Assembly (NCBI RefSeq): GCF_001699815.1
Contig: NZ_MCGB01000025.1
Location: forward strand, 1 to 64,000
DNA length: 64,000 bases
From: Ralstonia pickettii
GTDB lineage: Bacteria; Pseudomonadota; Gammaproteobacteria; Burkholderiales; Burkholderiaceae
Reading direction: 5' to 3'
The position numbers were made by a program, and so were the translations under genes. This document shows positions 27,907 through 36,753 of this stretch, one piece after another. Numbering within the stretch: position 1 is the first letter of the stretch; each line of letters starts with the position of its first letter. Under the pieces are notes generated by a model, which saw only the letters and a program-made list of their open reading frames with translations, searched no databases and was not told the DNA's origin.

Positions 27907-28488
27907 ATGAGCTTCGACTACCGTTTCTGTCCGCAATGCGCCACGCCGCTCGTCGAGCAGCACAATGCCGGTCGCCTGCGCATCGCGTGCCCGGGGCAGG
28001 ACTGCGGCTTCGTGCATTGGAACAATCCGTTGCCCGTCCTGGCGGCGGTTGTCGAATATCGCGGGCAGATGTTCCTGGCGCGCAATGCACTGTGGCCGGA
28101 GGGCATGTTCGCGCTCGTCACGGGCTTTCTCGAACGCGACGAGACGCCCGAAGAGGGCATCGCCCGTGAGCTGAAGGAAGAGACGAACCTCGACGCTCAA
28201 TCGATCTCGCTGATCGGCGTGTATGAGTTCATCCGCAAGAACGAACTGATCATCGCGTACCACGTGGTGGCCGATGGCGAGATCGCGCTGTCGGAAGAGT
28301 TGGTTGAATACCGCCTGAAGCCGTTCGAGAAAGTCCGCCCCTGGACGGCCGGCACTGGTTATGCCGTCGCCGATTTCCTGACCGCGCGCGGGCTGCCCGT
28401 CAGCTACATCGACATCCGTACCGGCGAACCGGCCGAGCCGCCGCCGCGCCAGTGGCAACCCACACGGCTCGTTACAATCCCGGAATGA
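27907..28488 (+). CDS. Zinc-ribbon Nudix hydrolase
   Basis: A 193-residue Nudix enzyme with an N-terminal four-cysteine zinc ribbon (CPQC, then CPGQDC) of the Nudix_N_2 type. The Nudix box runs GFLERDE then RELKEETNLD: the usual Gly near its end is Asn, common in this subgroup. It hydrolyses a nucleoside diphosphate linked to another moiety; the zinc ribbon recalls NADH pyrophosphatase, but the protein is shorter than NudC. The stop overlaps the first possible ATG of tusA. Confidence 0.9.
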   Translation: MSFDYRFCPQCATPLVEQHNAGRLRIACPGQDCGFVHWNNPLPVLAAVVEYRGQMFLARNALWPEGMFALVTGFLERDETPEEGIARELKEETNLDAQSISLIGVYEFIRKNELIIAYHVVADGEIALSEELVEYRLKPFEKVRPWTAGTGYAVADFLTARGLPVSYIDIRTGEPAEPPPRQWQPTRLVTIPE

Positions 28489-28535
28489 CTGATGCGAGCG
28501 GCACTGCGCCGCTTGCCCGTACCACTGAGGAAGAC

Positions 28536-28763
28536 ATGGAGTTTCAAAAGGAAATCGACGCGCGCGGCCTGAATTGCCCGCTGCCCATTCTGCGCACGAA
28601 GAAGGCGCTTGCCGACATGCAAAGCGGCGACGTGCTCAAGATTCTTGCCACCGACCCCGGCGCCACGCGGGACTTCCAGGCCTTCGCCAAGCAGACCGGC
28701 AACGAACTGCTGGAGCACAGCGAGCACGACAAGGTGTTCACGTTCTATATGCGCCGTCGCTGA
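28536..28763 (+). CDS. tusA: Sulfur carrier protein TusA
   Basis: A 75-residue sulfur carrier (TusA/YedF/SirA family) that relays persulfide sulfur from IscS toward tRNA thiolation and other acceptors. The conserved DARGLNCPLPILRTKKAL holds the carrier cysteine, Cys14. The start at ATG 28536 gives the standard family length and has GAGGAA upstream; a longer form could begin at 28485, where ATGA overlaps the Nudix stop. Confidence 0.9.
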   Translation: MEFQKEIDARGLNCPLPILRTKKALADMQSGDVLKILATDPGATRDFQAFAKQTGNELLEHSEHDKVFTFYMRRR

Positions 28764-28781
28764 TCTGGCAGCGCGTTCAAA

Positions 28782-28822
28782 GAAAACGGGGCGATCCGGT
28801 TTGGCTGGATCGCCCCGTTTTC
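28782..28822. terminator. Bidirectional intrinsic terminator
   Basis: A perfect 16-bp stem begins GAAAACGGGGCGATCC at 28782 and returns at 28807-28822, around a 9-nt loop. It serves both tusA and the convergent LysE gene. Confidence 0.9.
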
Positions 28823-28857
28823 ATTTGGCGGCAGGTCTTTTGATCGACTGCGTGCGG

Positions 28858-29490
28858 CTACTTGCGCGCTTCCATCGCCATGCGCAGCGCCAGGCTCGTC
28901 AGCACGGTGCCCATCAGGTAGCGCTGAACCGACAGCCAGCTCGGCTTGCGCGAGAGAAACGCGGCGATGCTGCCCGCCGTCGCGGCAATCATCGAATTGA
29001 CGGTCACGCTCACGCAGATCTGCGTGAGCCCCAGGCAGACCGACTGCACCAGCACGCTGCCGTGCGCCGGCTCGATGAACTGCGGCAGCAGCGACAGATA
29101 GAGCACTGCGACCTTCGGATTGAGCAGGCTGGTCAGCAAGCCCATCGTGTAAAGCTTGCGCGGGCTGTCCACCGGTAGTTCACGCACCTGGAACGGTGCC
29201 CGGCCGCCCGGCCGCACCGCCTGCCAGGCGAGGTACAGCAGATAGATCGCACCGCCAAAGCGCAGCGCATCGTAGGCAAACGGCACGGCCATCAGCAAGG
29301 CGGTGATGCCGAATGCGGCGCACAGCATGTAGAAAACGAAGCCCGTGGCGATGCCCGCCAGCGACACCAGCCCGGCGTTGCGCCCCTGGCAGATCGAACG
29401 CGAGATTAGGTAGATCATGTTCGGGCCCGGCGTCAGCACCATGCCGAGCGCAACCAAGGCAAAGGTGAGCAGATTGGTGAGGGTAGGCAT
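28858..29490 (-). CDS. LysE family amino-acid exporter
   Basis: A 210-residue LysE/RhtB-type translocator with six hydrophobic segments. The family signature TPGPNMIYLISRSICQGRNA sits near the N-terminus, then ATGFVFYMLCAAFGI and the mid-protein LLNPKVAVLYLSLLPQFI. It probably exports an amino acid or homoserine lactone-like compound; the substrate is unknown. The ATG at 29490 fits the family; the frame continues to 29724. An inverted repeat lies about 70 bp upstream and may be its operator. Confidence 0.92.
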   Translation of the reverse strand: MPTLTNLLTFALVALGMVLTPGPNMIYLISRSICQGRNAGLVSLAGIATGFVFYMLCAAFGITALLMAVPFAYDALRFGGAIYLLYLAWQAVRPGGRAPFQVRELPVDSPRKLYTMGLLTSLLNPKVAVLYLSLLPQFIEPAHGSVLVQSVCLGLTQICVSVTVNSMIAATAGSIAAFLSRKPSWLSVQRYLMGTVLTSLALRMAMEARK

Positions 29491-29560
29491 GGCGAAATCG
29501 CTGTCTGCGGAAAGGGCGAAGAGCTTGCAGGCTAGCACTGGCCGCGATTCGGCCAACAGG

Positions 29561-29592
29561 TACAGAAATCCATAAATTTTCGCGATTCTGTA
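29561..29592. promoter_or_regulatory. Inverted repeat upstream of the LysE gene
   Basis: TACAGAA and TTCTGTA form a perfect inverted repeat separated by 18 bp of A/T-rich DNA. It lies in the 288-bp gap shared by the LysE gene and the secreted nuclease gene. The spacing suits a dimeric regulator, perhaps of GntR/MocR or LysR type, but no such gene is adjacent. Confidence 0.35.
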
Positions 29593-29778
29593 TCGGTCCC
29601 ACGTAGACAACACGCCGACTGCAGCGTCGACGCTTGTTTCATTTTTTGGTGAGCGCGGGCTGCGAGGAAGGAACGGCTTACAGAATGCTGAACGATCGGT
29701 GACGGCACGCCATGCGTGCGTCATCGGCGTTGCTGAGGGTATGCCGAAATCCTTTTATTCCCCAACTCCCCCGTCCCC

Positions 29779-32235
29779 ATGCGCCTGCATTTCCTTCTTG
29801 CCGCCGTGCTGTCCGTGGCGTTGCCTGCTCAAGCCGAGCTTCTCATCAGCGAGTACGTAGAAGGCAGCTCGAACAACAAGGCCATCGAAATCTACAACCC
29901 GGACGGCGCCGAAGCCGATCTGTCGGTCTACAAGATCGAGCAGTACAACAATGGCGCCAGCACGCCCACCGCGTCGTTTGCGCTCTCGGGCAAGCTGGCG
30001 CCAGGCGCCGTCCATGTGATGGCCCACAGCACACTGGCCAGCGTGCTCGGCAGCCGCGTCAACCAGACCGCGGCGTTCTCCTTCAACGGCGACGATGCGC
30101 TGAGACTGACGCGCTCCGGCGTTGTTGTCGACCGCATCGGCCAGGTTGGCTATCAACCGCCGTCCGGCTTCTGGGGTACAGCCAGCGCCGGCACCAAGGA
30201 CCACACGCTGCGCCGCCAAGGCACGGTGAAGGCGGGCGACACGGACAGCACAGCTGCCTTCAATCCATCCCTTCAGTGGGATGCCTTCAATATCGACGAC
30301 TTCTCCGACCTTGGCCTGTACAACGGGCAGGGCACCGTCACGCCACCACCCGCCGTTGCGATGTGCGGCGCGCCGGCAACGCACCTTGCCGATGTGCAGG
30401 GCGCCGGGGCCACTTCGCCGCTGGTCGGCCTGAACGTCGAGATCGAAGCCGTCGTGACCGCCGACTATAGTGGCGCCACCGGCTTTAACGGCTTCTTCGT
30501 GCAACAACCCGACGCGCAGCGCCGCCGGTTGTCTGGCGTGTCGGAAGGCCTGTTCGTCTATGCGCCCGGCGTCAGCGCCCGCGCTGGTGACCTCGTCCAC
30601 CTGGTCGGCAAGGTGGACGAGAGGTACGGCCAGACGCAACTGACGCTGGCCACCGGCGGCATCGCAAGCTGTGCCAGCGGCAACCGCGTGACGCCGGTCG
30701 ACGTGACATTGCCCGTGGCCGATGCCAAGGCGTTGTCGGCGTATGAAGGGATGCTCGTGCGCCTGCCGCAGACGCTGACGGTGAGCGAAACGTACGAGCT
30801 TGGGCGCTACGGCAGCGTCCTGCTCAGCAACGGACGCCTGCCACTGCCGACAAACGTGGCTCCGCCCGCGCATGGCGCAGCCGCGCAGGCCGCGGCCAAT
30901 GCGCTGAACCGCATCGTGCTCGACGATGGCTCCAATCAGCAGAATCCCGCCAGCGTGCGCTATCCAGCGCCCGGCTTGTCGGCAACCAACCCCGTGCGTG
31001 CGGGCTATACGGTGAGCGGTGTACAAGGCGTGCTGGAAATGCGCTACAACGCCTGGCGCCTGCAGCCCGTGCCGGGCGCGGCTGCACCGGTTTTCAATGC
31101 CGCCGCGAACCCGCGTGCCGGTGCACCTGTGCGCCACGCGCAGGCGGATGTGCGCGTGGCTTCGTTCAACGTACTGAACTACTTCAACGGAGACGGCAAA
31201 GGCGCCGGCTTTGACGATCCGGCCAATCGAGGTGCCAAGACACAGGCCGAGTTCGAACGCCAGGAAGCCAAGATCGTCGCCGCCATCCGCGCCCTCAATG
31301 CCGACGTGGTCGGCCTGATGGAAATCGAGAACGACGGCTACGGCGACCTCAGCGCCATCCGCCGCCTGACAAGCCAGCTCGGGGCCGACTGGCGCTATGT
31401 CGATCCTGGCGTGCCGAAGCTCGGCGGTGACGCGATCACGGTAGCCATCGTCTACAACAGCCGCACCGTGGAGCCCGTGGGGGCGCCGGCCACGCTGGCG
31501 ATCGACAACAGGAACCGCCAGCCGCTGGCGCGCAGCTTCCGGCGCATTGGCGACACGCAGAACTTCACCGTGGTCGTCAATCACCTGAAGTCCAAGGGCT
31601 GTTCTGGTGCGACCGGCAAGGACGCCGACCAGGGCGACGGCCAGAGCTGCTGGAACCCAACCCGCGTACGTGCTGCCGGCCTGATCGCCGACTGGCTGGC
31701 GACCTCACCGACCGGCGTGGCCGATGTGGGCCAGCTCCTCATTGGTGATCTCAACAGCTATGCCAAGGAAGACCCCGTCGTGCTGTTCGCCCAGAAGGGG
31801 TATGCCGACATGGTGGCGAAGTTCGTCGGCAAGGATGCGTACAGCTATGTCTACGGCGGCGAATCCGGCTACATCGATCACGCGCTCGCCACCCCTGGCT
31901 TGGCAGAGCGCGTGCGTGCCGTACATGAGTGGCATATCAATGCCGACGAGCCGATCGCGCTCGAATACGCGTTCGGCCACAAGAGCGCAGAGCAACAACA
32001 AACGTTCTACGCACCGGACGCGTACCGCTCGTCGGATCATGACCCGGTGCTGGTCGACCTCGCCCTCAATACGCAGACCGCAGGTGGCGGCACGAGCCCG
32101 GAAGGCGATGCGGCGGCGGGTGCGGCTACGGGCAGCACAGGGGTGGGGGGTGCCGGTGCGGTGGACCCGATTCTCGGGCTCGTACTGGCCGCCGCTGCGG
32201 TAGCCTTGGCGCGGCGTCGTGCGTGTCGGTCTTGA
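29779..32235 (+). CDS. ExeM/NucH-type extracellular endonuclease
   Basis: An 818-residue secreted nuclease. A signal peptide (MRLHFLLAAVLSVALPAQA) leads to a lamin-tail domain (LLISEYVEGSSNNKAIEIYN, to about residue 150), an OB-fold region, then an endonuclease/exonuclease/phosphatase domain from about residue 455 (VRVASFNVLNYF, VGLMEIENDGYG, VNHLKSKG, LIGDLNSYAKEDP, SSDHDPVLVDL). The C-terminus is Gly-rich, then one membrane helix and an Arg cluster, recalling GlyGly-CTERM sorting tails. Likely roles are degradation of extracellular DNA, biofilm remodelling or phosphate scavenging. No ribosome binding site is evident. Confidence 0.9.
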   Translation: MRLHFLLAAVLSVALPAQAELLISEYVEGSSNNKAIEIYNPDGAEADLSVYKIEQYNNGASTPTASFALSGKLAPGAVHVMAHSTLASVLGSRVNQTAAFSFNGDDALRLTRSGVVVDRIGQVGYQPPSGFWGTASAGTKDHTLRRQGTVKAGDTDSTAAFNPSLQWDAFNIDDFSDLGLYNGQGTVTPPPAVAMCGAPATHLADVQGAGATSPLVGLNVEIEAVVTADYSGATGFNGFFVQQPDAQRRRLSGVSEGLFVYAPGVSARAGDLVHLVGKVDERYGQTQLTLATGGIASCASGNRVTPVDVTLPVADAKALSAYEGMLVRLPQTLTVSETYELGRYGSVLLSNGRLPLPTNVAPPAHGAAAQAAANALNRIVLDDGSNQQNPASVRYPAPGLSATNPVRAGYTVSGVQGVLEMRYNAWRLQPVPGAAAPVFNAAANPRAGAPVRHAQADVRVASFNVLNYFNGDGKGAGFDDPANRGAKTQAEFERQEAKIVAAIRALNADVVGLMEIENDGYGDLSAIRRLTSQLGADWRYVDPGVPKLGGDAITVAIVYNSRTVEPVGAPATLAIDNRNRQPLARSFRRIGDTQNFTVVVNHLKSKGCSGATGKDADQGDGQSCWNPTRVRAAGLIADWLATSPTGVADVGQLLIGDLNSYAKEDPVVLFAQKGYADMVAKFVGKDAYSYVYGGESGYIDHALATPGLAERVRAVHEWHINADEPIALEYAFGHKSAEQQQTFYAPDAYRSSDHDPVLVDLALNTQTAGGGTSPEGDAAAGAATGSTGVGGAGAVDPILGLVLAAAAVALARRRACRS

Positions 32236-32425
32236 GCGTCTGCGCTCTTCCTCGGGCGACGCGCGGCAGCTCCATCGCCAGTCGAATCGCATCCATGCGT
32301 TCGTTGACCGTTCGACACAGCCTTAAGGTCGTTTCCGGCCATCCGGCTCGGGACTGAATTAAGCTTCTGAATTGGCGCGATCAGCAACATCGCGAACCCG
32401 ACGCGCCGAGGCAATCGATTCCGAT

Positions 32426-34882
32426 ATGGGGACGGGGGGAGATGTGAGCAATGTAGCCGCGGCGGTCCGCGCGCTGATCTTAGGCTTCTGGCTCGGCTTG
32501 ATGTCCGGCGGCAGCAATGCGGCCCCAACTTCGCTGTTCACCCCCGAAGAGGATGCTTGGATCGCCGCGCATCCGATCGTGCGCACCTGCGTGGATGCGC
32601 ACTGGCGTCCGTTCGAGTTTGTCAAAGCCGGCAAGGTGGTCGGCATGGTTCCATCGTTCCTCGATGCGGTTGCCCATGTGAGTGGGCTGCGTTTCGACTA
32701 TGTGGACGGTGCGTGCTGGAACGGCTCGCTGGCTGCACTGAAGCTCGGGCAGGTGGACATGCTCCCCGACTGGAGCAAGGACGAAGCCGTGGCACCCTAC
32801 CGGGACGGTTACATCGCGAGCACGCCGTACTATGTCGGGACAATCGCAATCGTTACGGCGGAACAGGAAAACCTGTTCGCCAGTTTCTCGCAATTGTCCG
32901 GCAAGCGGCTTGCGATCAAGGGCGGCGGTGGTCTTGAACTGGCCATCCGCCGCAGCTCCGTCCCCGTGAAGTTGGTAACGTTTCAAAACGAGTCCGACGC
33001 GTTGCAGGCGGTTGTGGACGGCGATGCCGACGCCGCACTCGGAACAGACGCTTCGATCGTTCCGCAACTGCACCGGCAGTTCAAGGGCCAACTGTTCCTT
33101 TCGGGCAGCCTCTGGGACCGGCCCTATGCGTTGACGATGGTCACGCGCGGTGACAACCCCGTGCTCGCGTCGATTCTCGATAAATCGCTGACCGCCATTT
33201 CGGCGTCGGAGGCCGACGCTATCCGGCAGCGGTGGCAGGAAACGACCGACTACGGCGCGCCGTCGCTGGCGTCGATCCTGCATTACCGCTGGCGCCAGGT
33301 CGCTCTCGTTGCGATCATTGTTCTGGCGTTTGCGGTGTTGGCCTATGTGCTATGGCGTGCGCGTGTGGCCGCCGTTCGCAGTGAGCGTGAAAAGGCGATG
33401 TTCCTCGCATTCATCAGCCACGAAATCCGGACGCCGATGCACACGATTCTTGCGTCGCTGGAACTGTTGCAGCGCTCGCAATTGACCGGCCAGCAAGCCA
33501 GTCGTGCGGATGCCGCTGTCTCGGCGTCGGAAACGCTCTTGGCCCTGCTTGACGATGTCCTGGAATACTCCCGTCTCGAATCTCGCAGCGTGACACTCGT
33601 GCTTCAGCCTACGGCGATCGGGCCGTGGGCCGAGCAGGCTCTGGACATGGTCCGTTGGCGCTCCGATGAGAAAAAGCTGGCGTTGTCGCTCGATCTTGCC
33701 TGCGCGCCGGATTTCAGCGTGGACATCGATGCCATGCGCGTGCGGCAGATCGTTTTGAACCTGTTGGTGAACGCGATCAAATTCACCACGGTCGGCAAGG
33801 TTGTCCTCCGCGTCGACTATCTGCCCGGAAAGCGGCGCGGCAGCGGAACGCTCGTGCTCGAGGTCAGAGACACGGGCATGGGCATTCCGCCCGAGCGCCA
33901 GCGGAACATTTTCGAACCGTATGCACGCGTGGAAAGCCCGGGCAATCGCGGTGCCAGCGGAACAGGGCTGGGCTTGTCGATCTGCCACGAACTCGTGGAG
34001 TTGATGGGAGGCGTGATCACCGTCAGCAGCAGCCCCGAGGTCGGCACGGTGTTCACTGTCATGTTGCCGGCACGGGAGGCGCGCGCAGCGATGGCGTTGC
34101 CAAAGGCTGCGGCAGCAGCGGGGGCGTCTGCGCCCCACGCAATATCGCCTCCTCGGGCGGCAAAGGCGCCGTCGCCGGAATCGGAGGAGGGGCCGCTGGT
34201 CTTGGTGGTCGATGACCACGAGGCGGTGCAGCACGCGATCCAGCACCAGCTGGACGCACTGGCCTGTCGGTCTGCCATTGCCGGCACAGGCGAGGCCGCG
34301 CTCGAACAGTTTGCGTCAGCGTCGTTTGACATGGTGCTGCTCGATTGCAACCTGCCAGGCATCGACGGATATACCGTCGCGCAACGCATGCGCGAAATCG
34401 AGCGCCAGCGCGCAGGCGAGCGTACACCGATTGTCGCCATCTCCGCCGCGACAGACGACGCGCACCGTATTCGGTGCTTCGACAGCGGCATGGACGGTGT
34501 TCTGGGCAAGCCATTGCGCCTTGCCGCATTGCGGGAGCTGATCGAACTGTGGTGCGCCCACGGCGATTCCGCCCGCAACGCGGAGCCTATGGAGCACGAC
34601 CTGGCGCCGTCGTCGGACGTGCTCGCGATTTATCGACAGACCATGAAGACCGATCTTGAGATGCTTAGCCAGGGCATCGCACGTCGGGATATCGAGCAGG
34701 CACGTCGAGCCGCTCATCGAATTTCCGGCGCTGCGGCCGTTGTGGAAGATTTGCCGACGCGCAACTTGGCCAGAGAACTGGAACGACGTCTTTCGGACTC
34801 GTTCAGCGACATCAATGCGGAGATCCAGGCGCTCCTCGTTGCACTCCAATCCTTGCACGGAGCAGAGGCCCCCGACGCCTGA
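32426..34882 (+). CDS. BvgS/EvgS-like hybrid sensor histidine kinase
   Basis: An 818-residue membrane hybrid kinase. After the signal region comes one periplasmic SBP_bac_3 (Venus flytrap) domain (about residues 40-280), one membrane helix (about 291-313), then the kinase with His332 in FISHEIRTPMHTIL and ATPase motifs NLLVNAIKFT, DTGMGIP and GTGLGLSI. A receiver follows (Asp640 in LLDCNLPGIDGY), and a C-terminal Hpt (probably His764 in AAHRISGA). This is the BvgS layout, but with one flytrap rather than two and no PAS. No response regulator is adjacent. The start is uncertain: ATG 32426, with TTG 32372 and GTG 32444 possible. It probably controls the fimbrial cluster that follows. Confidence 0.9.
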   Translation: MGTGGDVSNVAAAVRALILGFWLGLMSGGSNAAPTSLFTPEEDAWIAAHPIVRTCVDAHWRPFEFVKAGKVVGMVPSFLDAVAHVSGLRFDYVDGACWNGSLAALKLGQVDMLPDWSKDEAVAPYRDGYIASTPYYVGTIAIVTAEQENLFASFSQLSGKRLAIKGGGGLELAIRRSSVPVKLVTFQNESDALQAVVDGDADAALGTDASIVPQLHRQFKGQLFLSGSLWDRPYALTMVTRGDNPVLASILDKSLTAISASEADAIRQRWQETTDYGAPSLASILHYRWRQVALVAIIVLAFAVLAYVLWRARVAAVRSEREKAMFLAFISHEIRTPMHTILASLELLQRSQLTGQQASRADAAVSASETLLALLDDVLEYSRLESRSVTLVLQPTAIGPWAEQALDMVRWRSDEKKLALSLDLACAPDFSVDIDAMRVRQIVLNLLVNAIKFTTVGKVVLRVDYLPGKRRGSGTLVLEVRDTGMGIPPERQRNIFEPYARVESPGNRGASGTGLGLSICHELVELMGGVITVSSSPEVGTVFTVMLPAREARAAMALPKAAAAAGASAPHAISPPRAAKAPSPESEEGPLVLVVDDHEAVQHAIQHQLDALACRSAIAGTGEAALEQFASASFDMVLLDCNLPGIDGYTVAQRMREIERQRAGERTPIVAISAATDDAHRIRCFDSGMDGVLGKPLRLAALRELIELWCAHGDSARNAEPMEHDLAPSSDVLAIYRQTMKTDLEMLSQGIARRDIEQARRAAHRISGAAAVVEDLPTRNLARELERRLSDSFSDINAEIQALLVALQSLHGAEAPDA

Positions 34883-35220
34883 TTCATTCGCTCAGGGCCC
34901 CGTGTCGGCCTGATCGCGCTCCGCCGGCATACGCGCTGTCGACCCCACCTGCGGCGGCCTGCGCCTCGTGTTGTCCCAATCCTCCATCTCGGCAGCCTCA
35001 TCGACGTAACCCTGCATTTACAACGAGAAAGCCTCTTCACGTAGCGGGCGCCGATCTGAATCGCGCAGACCAAATGCGTCAATTCAGGGTGCTTTTCAGA
35101 GCAGTCTGATATGGCGCGGGCGCCTCGCTTGGAATACTTGCGCCTGCCTCATTCGATAGGCATTTCTTCTCGACCAAGTCCCGGCACCTTTCTGCTGCGG
35201 TCTCATTTAAGGGTAAGTCA
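34883..35220 (+). promoter_or_regulatory. Non-coding region upstream of the fimbrial cluster
   Basis: 338 bases without a credible gene. It must hold the promoter of the major pilin gene, since the spacing from the kinase gene is large and the pilin is normally highly expressed. I see no clear sigma-70 hexamer pair or invertible repeat. AAGGGTAAG just before the pilin ATG serves as ribosome binding site. Confidence 0.45.
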
Positions 35221-35805
35221 ATGAAAGCAAAACTGTTCCTGGCGGGCTTCGCCATGTCTGCACTGTCCTCCGTCGCGATGGCCCAGACCGTCAACAAGGT
35301 AGATGGCGTTATCAACTTCCAGGGCGCGATTCTGAACGACACGTGCAAGGTGTCCTCGGTCACGGGTGACGCAGGCACCATCAACGTGAACATGGGCAAC
35401 ATCGCTGCTGACGATATCGGCACGGTTGCTGCACCCAAGCGTCTGACGAACGGCGCCGGCTCGGCCAACTTTGACGTGGTGTGCAAGAAGGGCGCCAAGG
35501 TCAGCATGAAGTTCGCAGGCAAGGTTGCTGAACTGAGCGCCGACAAGAAGACGCTGCGCGTGAACAACGGCAACACCGCCGACGGCTTCGCGCAAGGTGT
35601 CGACATTGCTGTGTACGAAGGCACGGGCGCGAGCGCAAACGCATTCGACCTGAGCAACGGCGATCTGCTGGCACAGACGGAGGTGCCGGCAGCAGGCGGT
35701 TCCCTGAACGTGCGCTTTGCCGCCGCTTACGTGGCTGCCGACCCGGCCAAGGTCAAGCCTGGTATCGCGAACGCAAGTCTGCCGTTCACGCTGAGCTACG
35801 AGTAA
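35221..35805 (+). CDS. Type 1-like fimbrial major subunit
   Basis: A 194-residue chaperone-usher pilin. The signal peptide MKAKLFLAGFAMSALSSVAMA precedes the subunit domain, which opens GVINFQGAILNDTCKVSS with the first conserved Cys; the second lies in FDVVCKKGAKV, giving the usual disulfide. The C-terminal strand ends FTLSYE, the penultimate-Tyr donor motif bound by the chaperone. As first gene of the cluster with its own leader, it is the likely rod subunit. Hairpins follow before the chaperone gene. Confidence 0.93.
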   Translation: MKAKLFLAGFAMSALSSVAMAQTVNKVDGVINFQGAILNDTCKVSSVTGDAGTINVNMGNIAADDIGTVAAPKRLTNGAGSANFDVVCKKGAKVSMKFAGKVAELSADKKTLRVNNGNTADGFAQGVDIAVYEGTGASANAFDLSNGDLLAQTEVPAAGGSLNVRFAAAYVAADPAKVKPGIANASLPFTLSYE

Positions 35806-35812
35806 GCCAAGC

Positions 35813-35862
35813 GCCAGCCACCCAGGGCTGGCTTCAATCGGCAGCGGCGCTTGTCCGCTGCC
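35813..35862 (+). promoter_or_regulatory. Two tandem hairpins between pilin and chaperone genes
   Basis: GCCAGCC (35813) pairs with GGCTGGC (35826-35832); then GGCAGCGG (35840) pairs with CCGCTGCC (35855-35862), followed by a mild pyrimidine run. Such structures usually cause partial termination or protect the pilin mRNA, so that pilin is made in excess over chaperone and usher. Confidence 0.6.
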
Positions 35863-35889
35863 ACCTCTTTCTTCAAGGCAATTCCGGAT

Positions 35890-36636
35890 ATGAAAGCAAA
35901 ACGATTCGCCGTTGGCGCGGCGTTGGCGTGCGCGTTGGCTGCGTCCGCGAGTCACGCCAGTATTTCCTTAGGTACTACGCGGGTGATCTTTGATGGCAAG
36001 AACAAGGAAAGCTCCGTGGTCGTCATCAACGATGGCGCCGATGCACTGATCCAGTCGTGGCTGGATCCGCTCGATGACGTTGCCCATACGCAACTGCCGT
36101 TTGCTATTACACCGCCGTTAGCCAAGGTCGGGGCCAAGCAGCAGCAACTGTTGCGCGTACTGTATGAAGGCGTGGGCATGCCCGCCGACCGAGAGTCCGC
36201 CTTCTGGCTGAACGTGCAGGAAATCCCACAAGCAGCGAGCAAAGACAACGTGCTGCAACTCGCTGTGCGCCAGCGCATCAAGGTGTTCTATCGGCCCGTT
36301 GGTTTGGGCGGTGATCCTCTCAAAGCGGCCACCAGTCTGCAATGGCAACTGAATCAAGACGCCGGTAAGGCAATGCTGCGGCTGACCAACCCGAGCCTCT
36401 ATCACGTGACCGTAGTGGACGCCAAGCTCCACACCGGAAACAAGGATGAACCGGTCGTTGACGCCAAGATGATCGCGCCAGGTTCCACGGTGGCCTTGCC
36501 CGTCAATGTGCCGGCCGGGCACACCGGCGCACCGGAGCTGCGCTACGAAGTCATCAATGACTTCGGCGGACGCGAAAGCTACCGCGTCACCCTGCAAGGC
36601 AATCAGCCGAGCGCGCCGGTATCCGCCGGTAACTGA
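35890..36636 (+). CDS. PapD-like periplasmic fimbrial chaperone
   Basis: A 248-residue chaperone with two immunoglobulin-like domains. A signal peptide (MKAKRFAVGAALACALAASA, cleaved after SHA) precedes SISLGTTRVIFDGKNKESSV. The family signature is seen as ESAFWLNVQEIP, with AVRQRIKVFYRPVGLG closing domain 1; these place the conserved Arg/Lys that anchor the pilin carboxylate. It folds pilins by donor-strand complementation and delivers them to the usher. ATG 35890 was chosen for the signal peptide; the first 13 bases equal those of the pilin gene. Confidence 0.95.
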   Translation: MKAKRFAVGAALACALAASASHASISLGTTRVIFDGKNKESSVVVINDGADALIQSWLDPLDDVAHTQLPFAITPPLAKVGAKQQQLLRVLYEGVGMPADRESAFWLNVQEIPQAASKDNVLQLAVRQRIKVFYRPVGLGGDPLKAATSLQWQLNQDAGKAMLRLTNPSLYHVTVVDAKLHTGNKDEPVVDAKMIAPGSTVALPVNVPAGHTGAPELRYEVINDFGGRESYRVTLQGNQPSAPVSAGN

Positions 36637-36753
36637 TCGACCTAGTCGAGTTCTTCTATCCAGCCTGCAGTGGTTGGATTAGCCCGCGCCCCTTCGAAGC
36701 GGAGCTTGCCCATGTGACACCCCTGATTCTCAAGGCCCAAAGCGAGCATTGCG

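Noticed and set aside
34883-35220. Invertible fim-type phase switch
   Set aside because: No flanking inverted repeat pair and no recombinase gene (FimB/FimE type) was seen.
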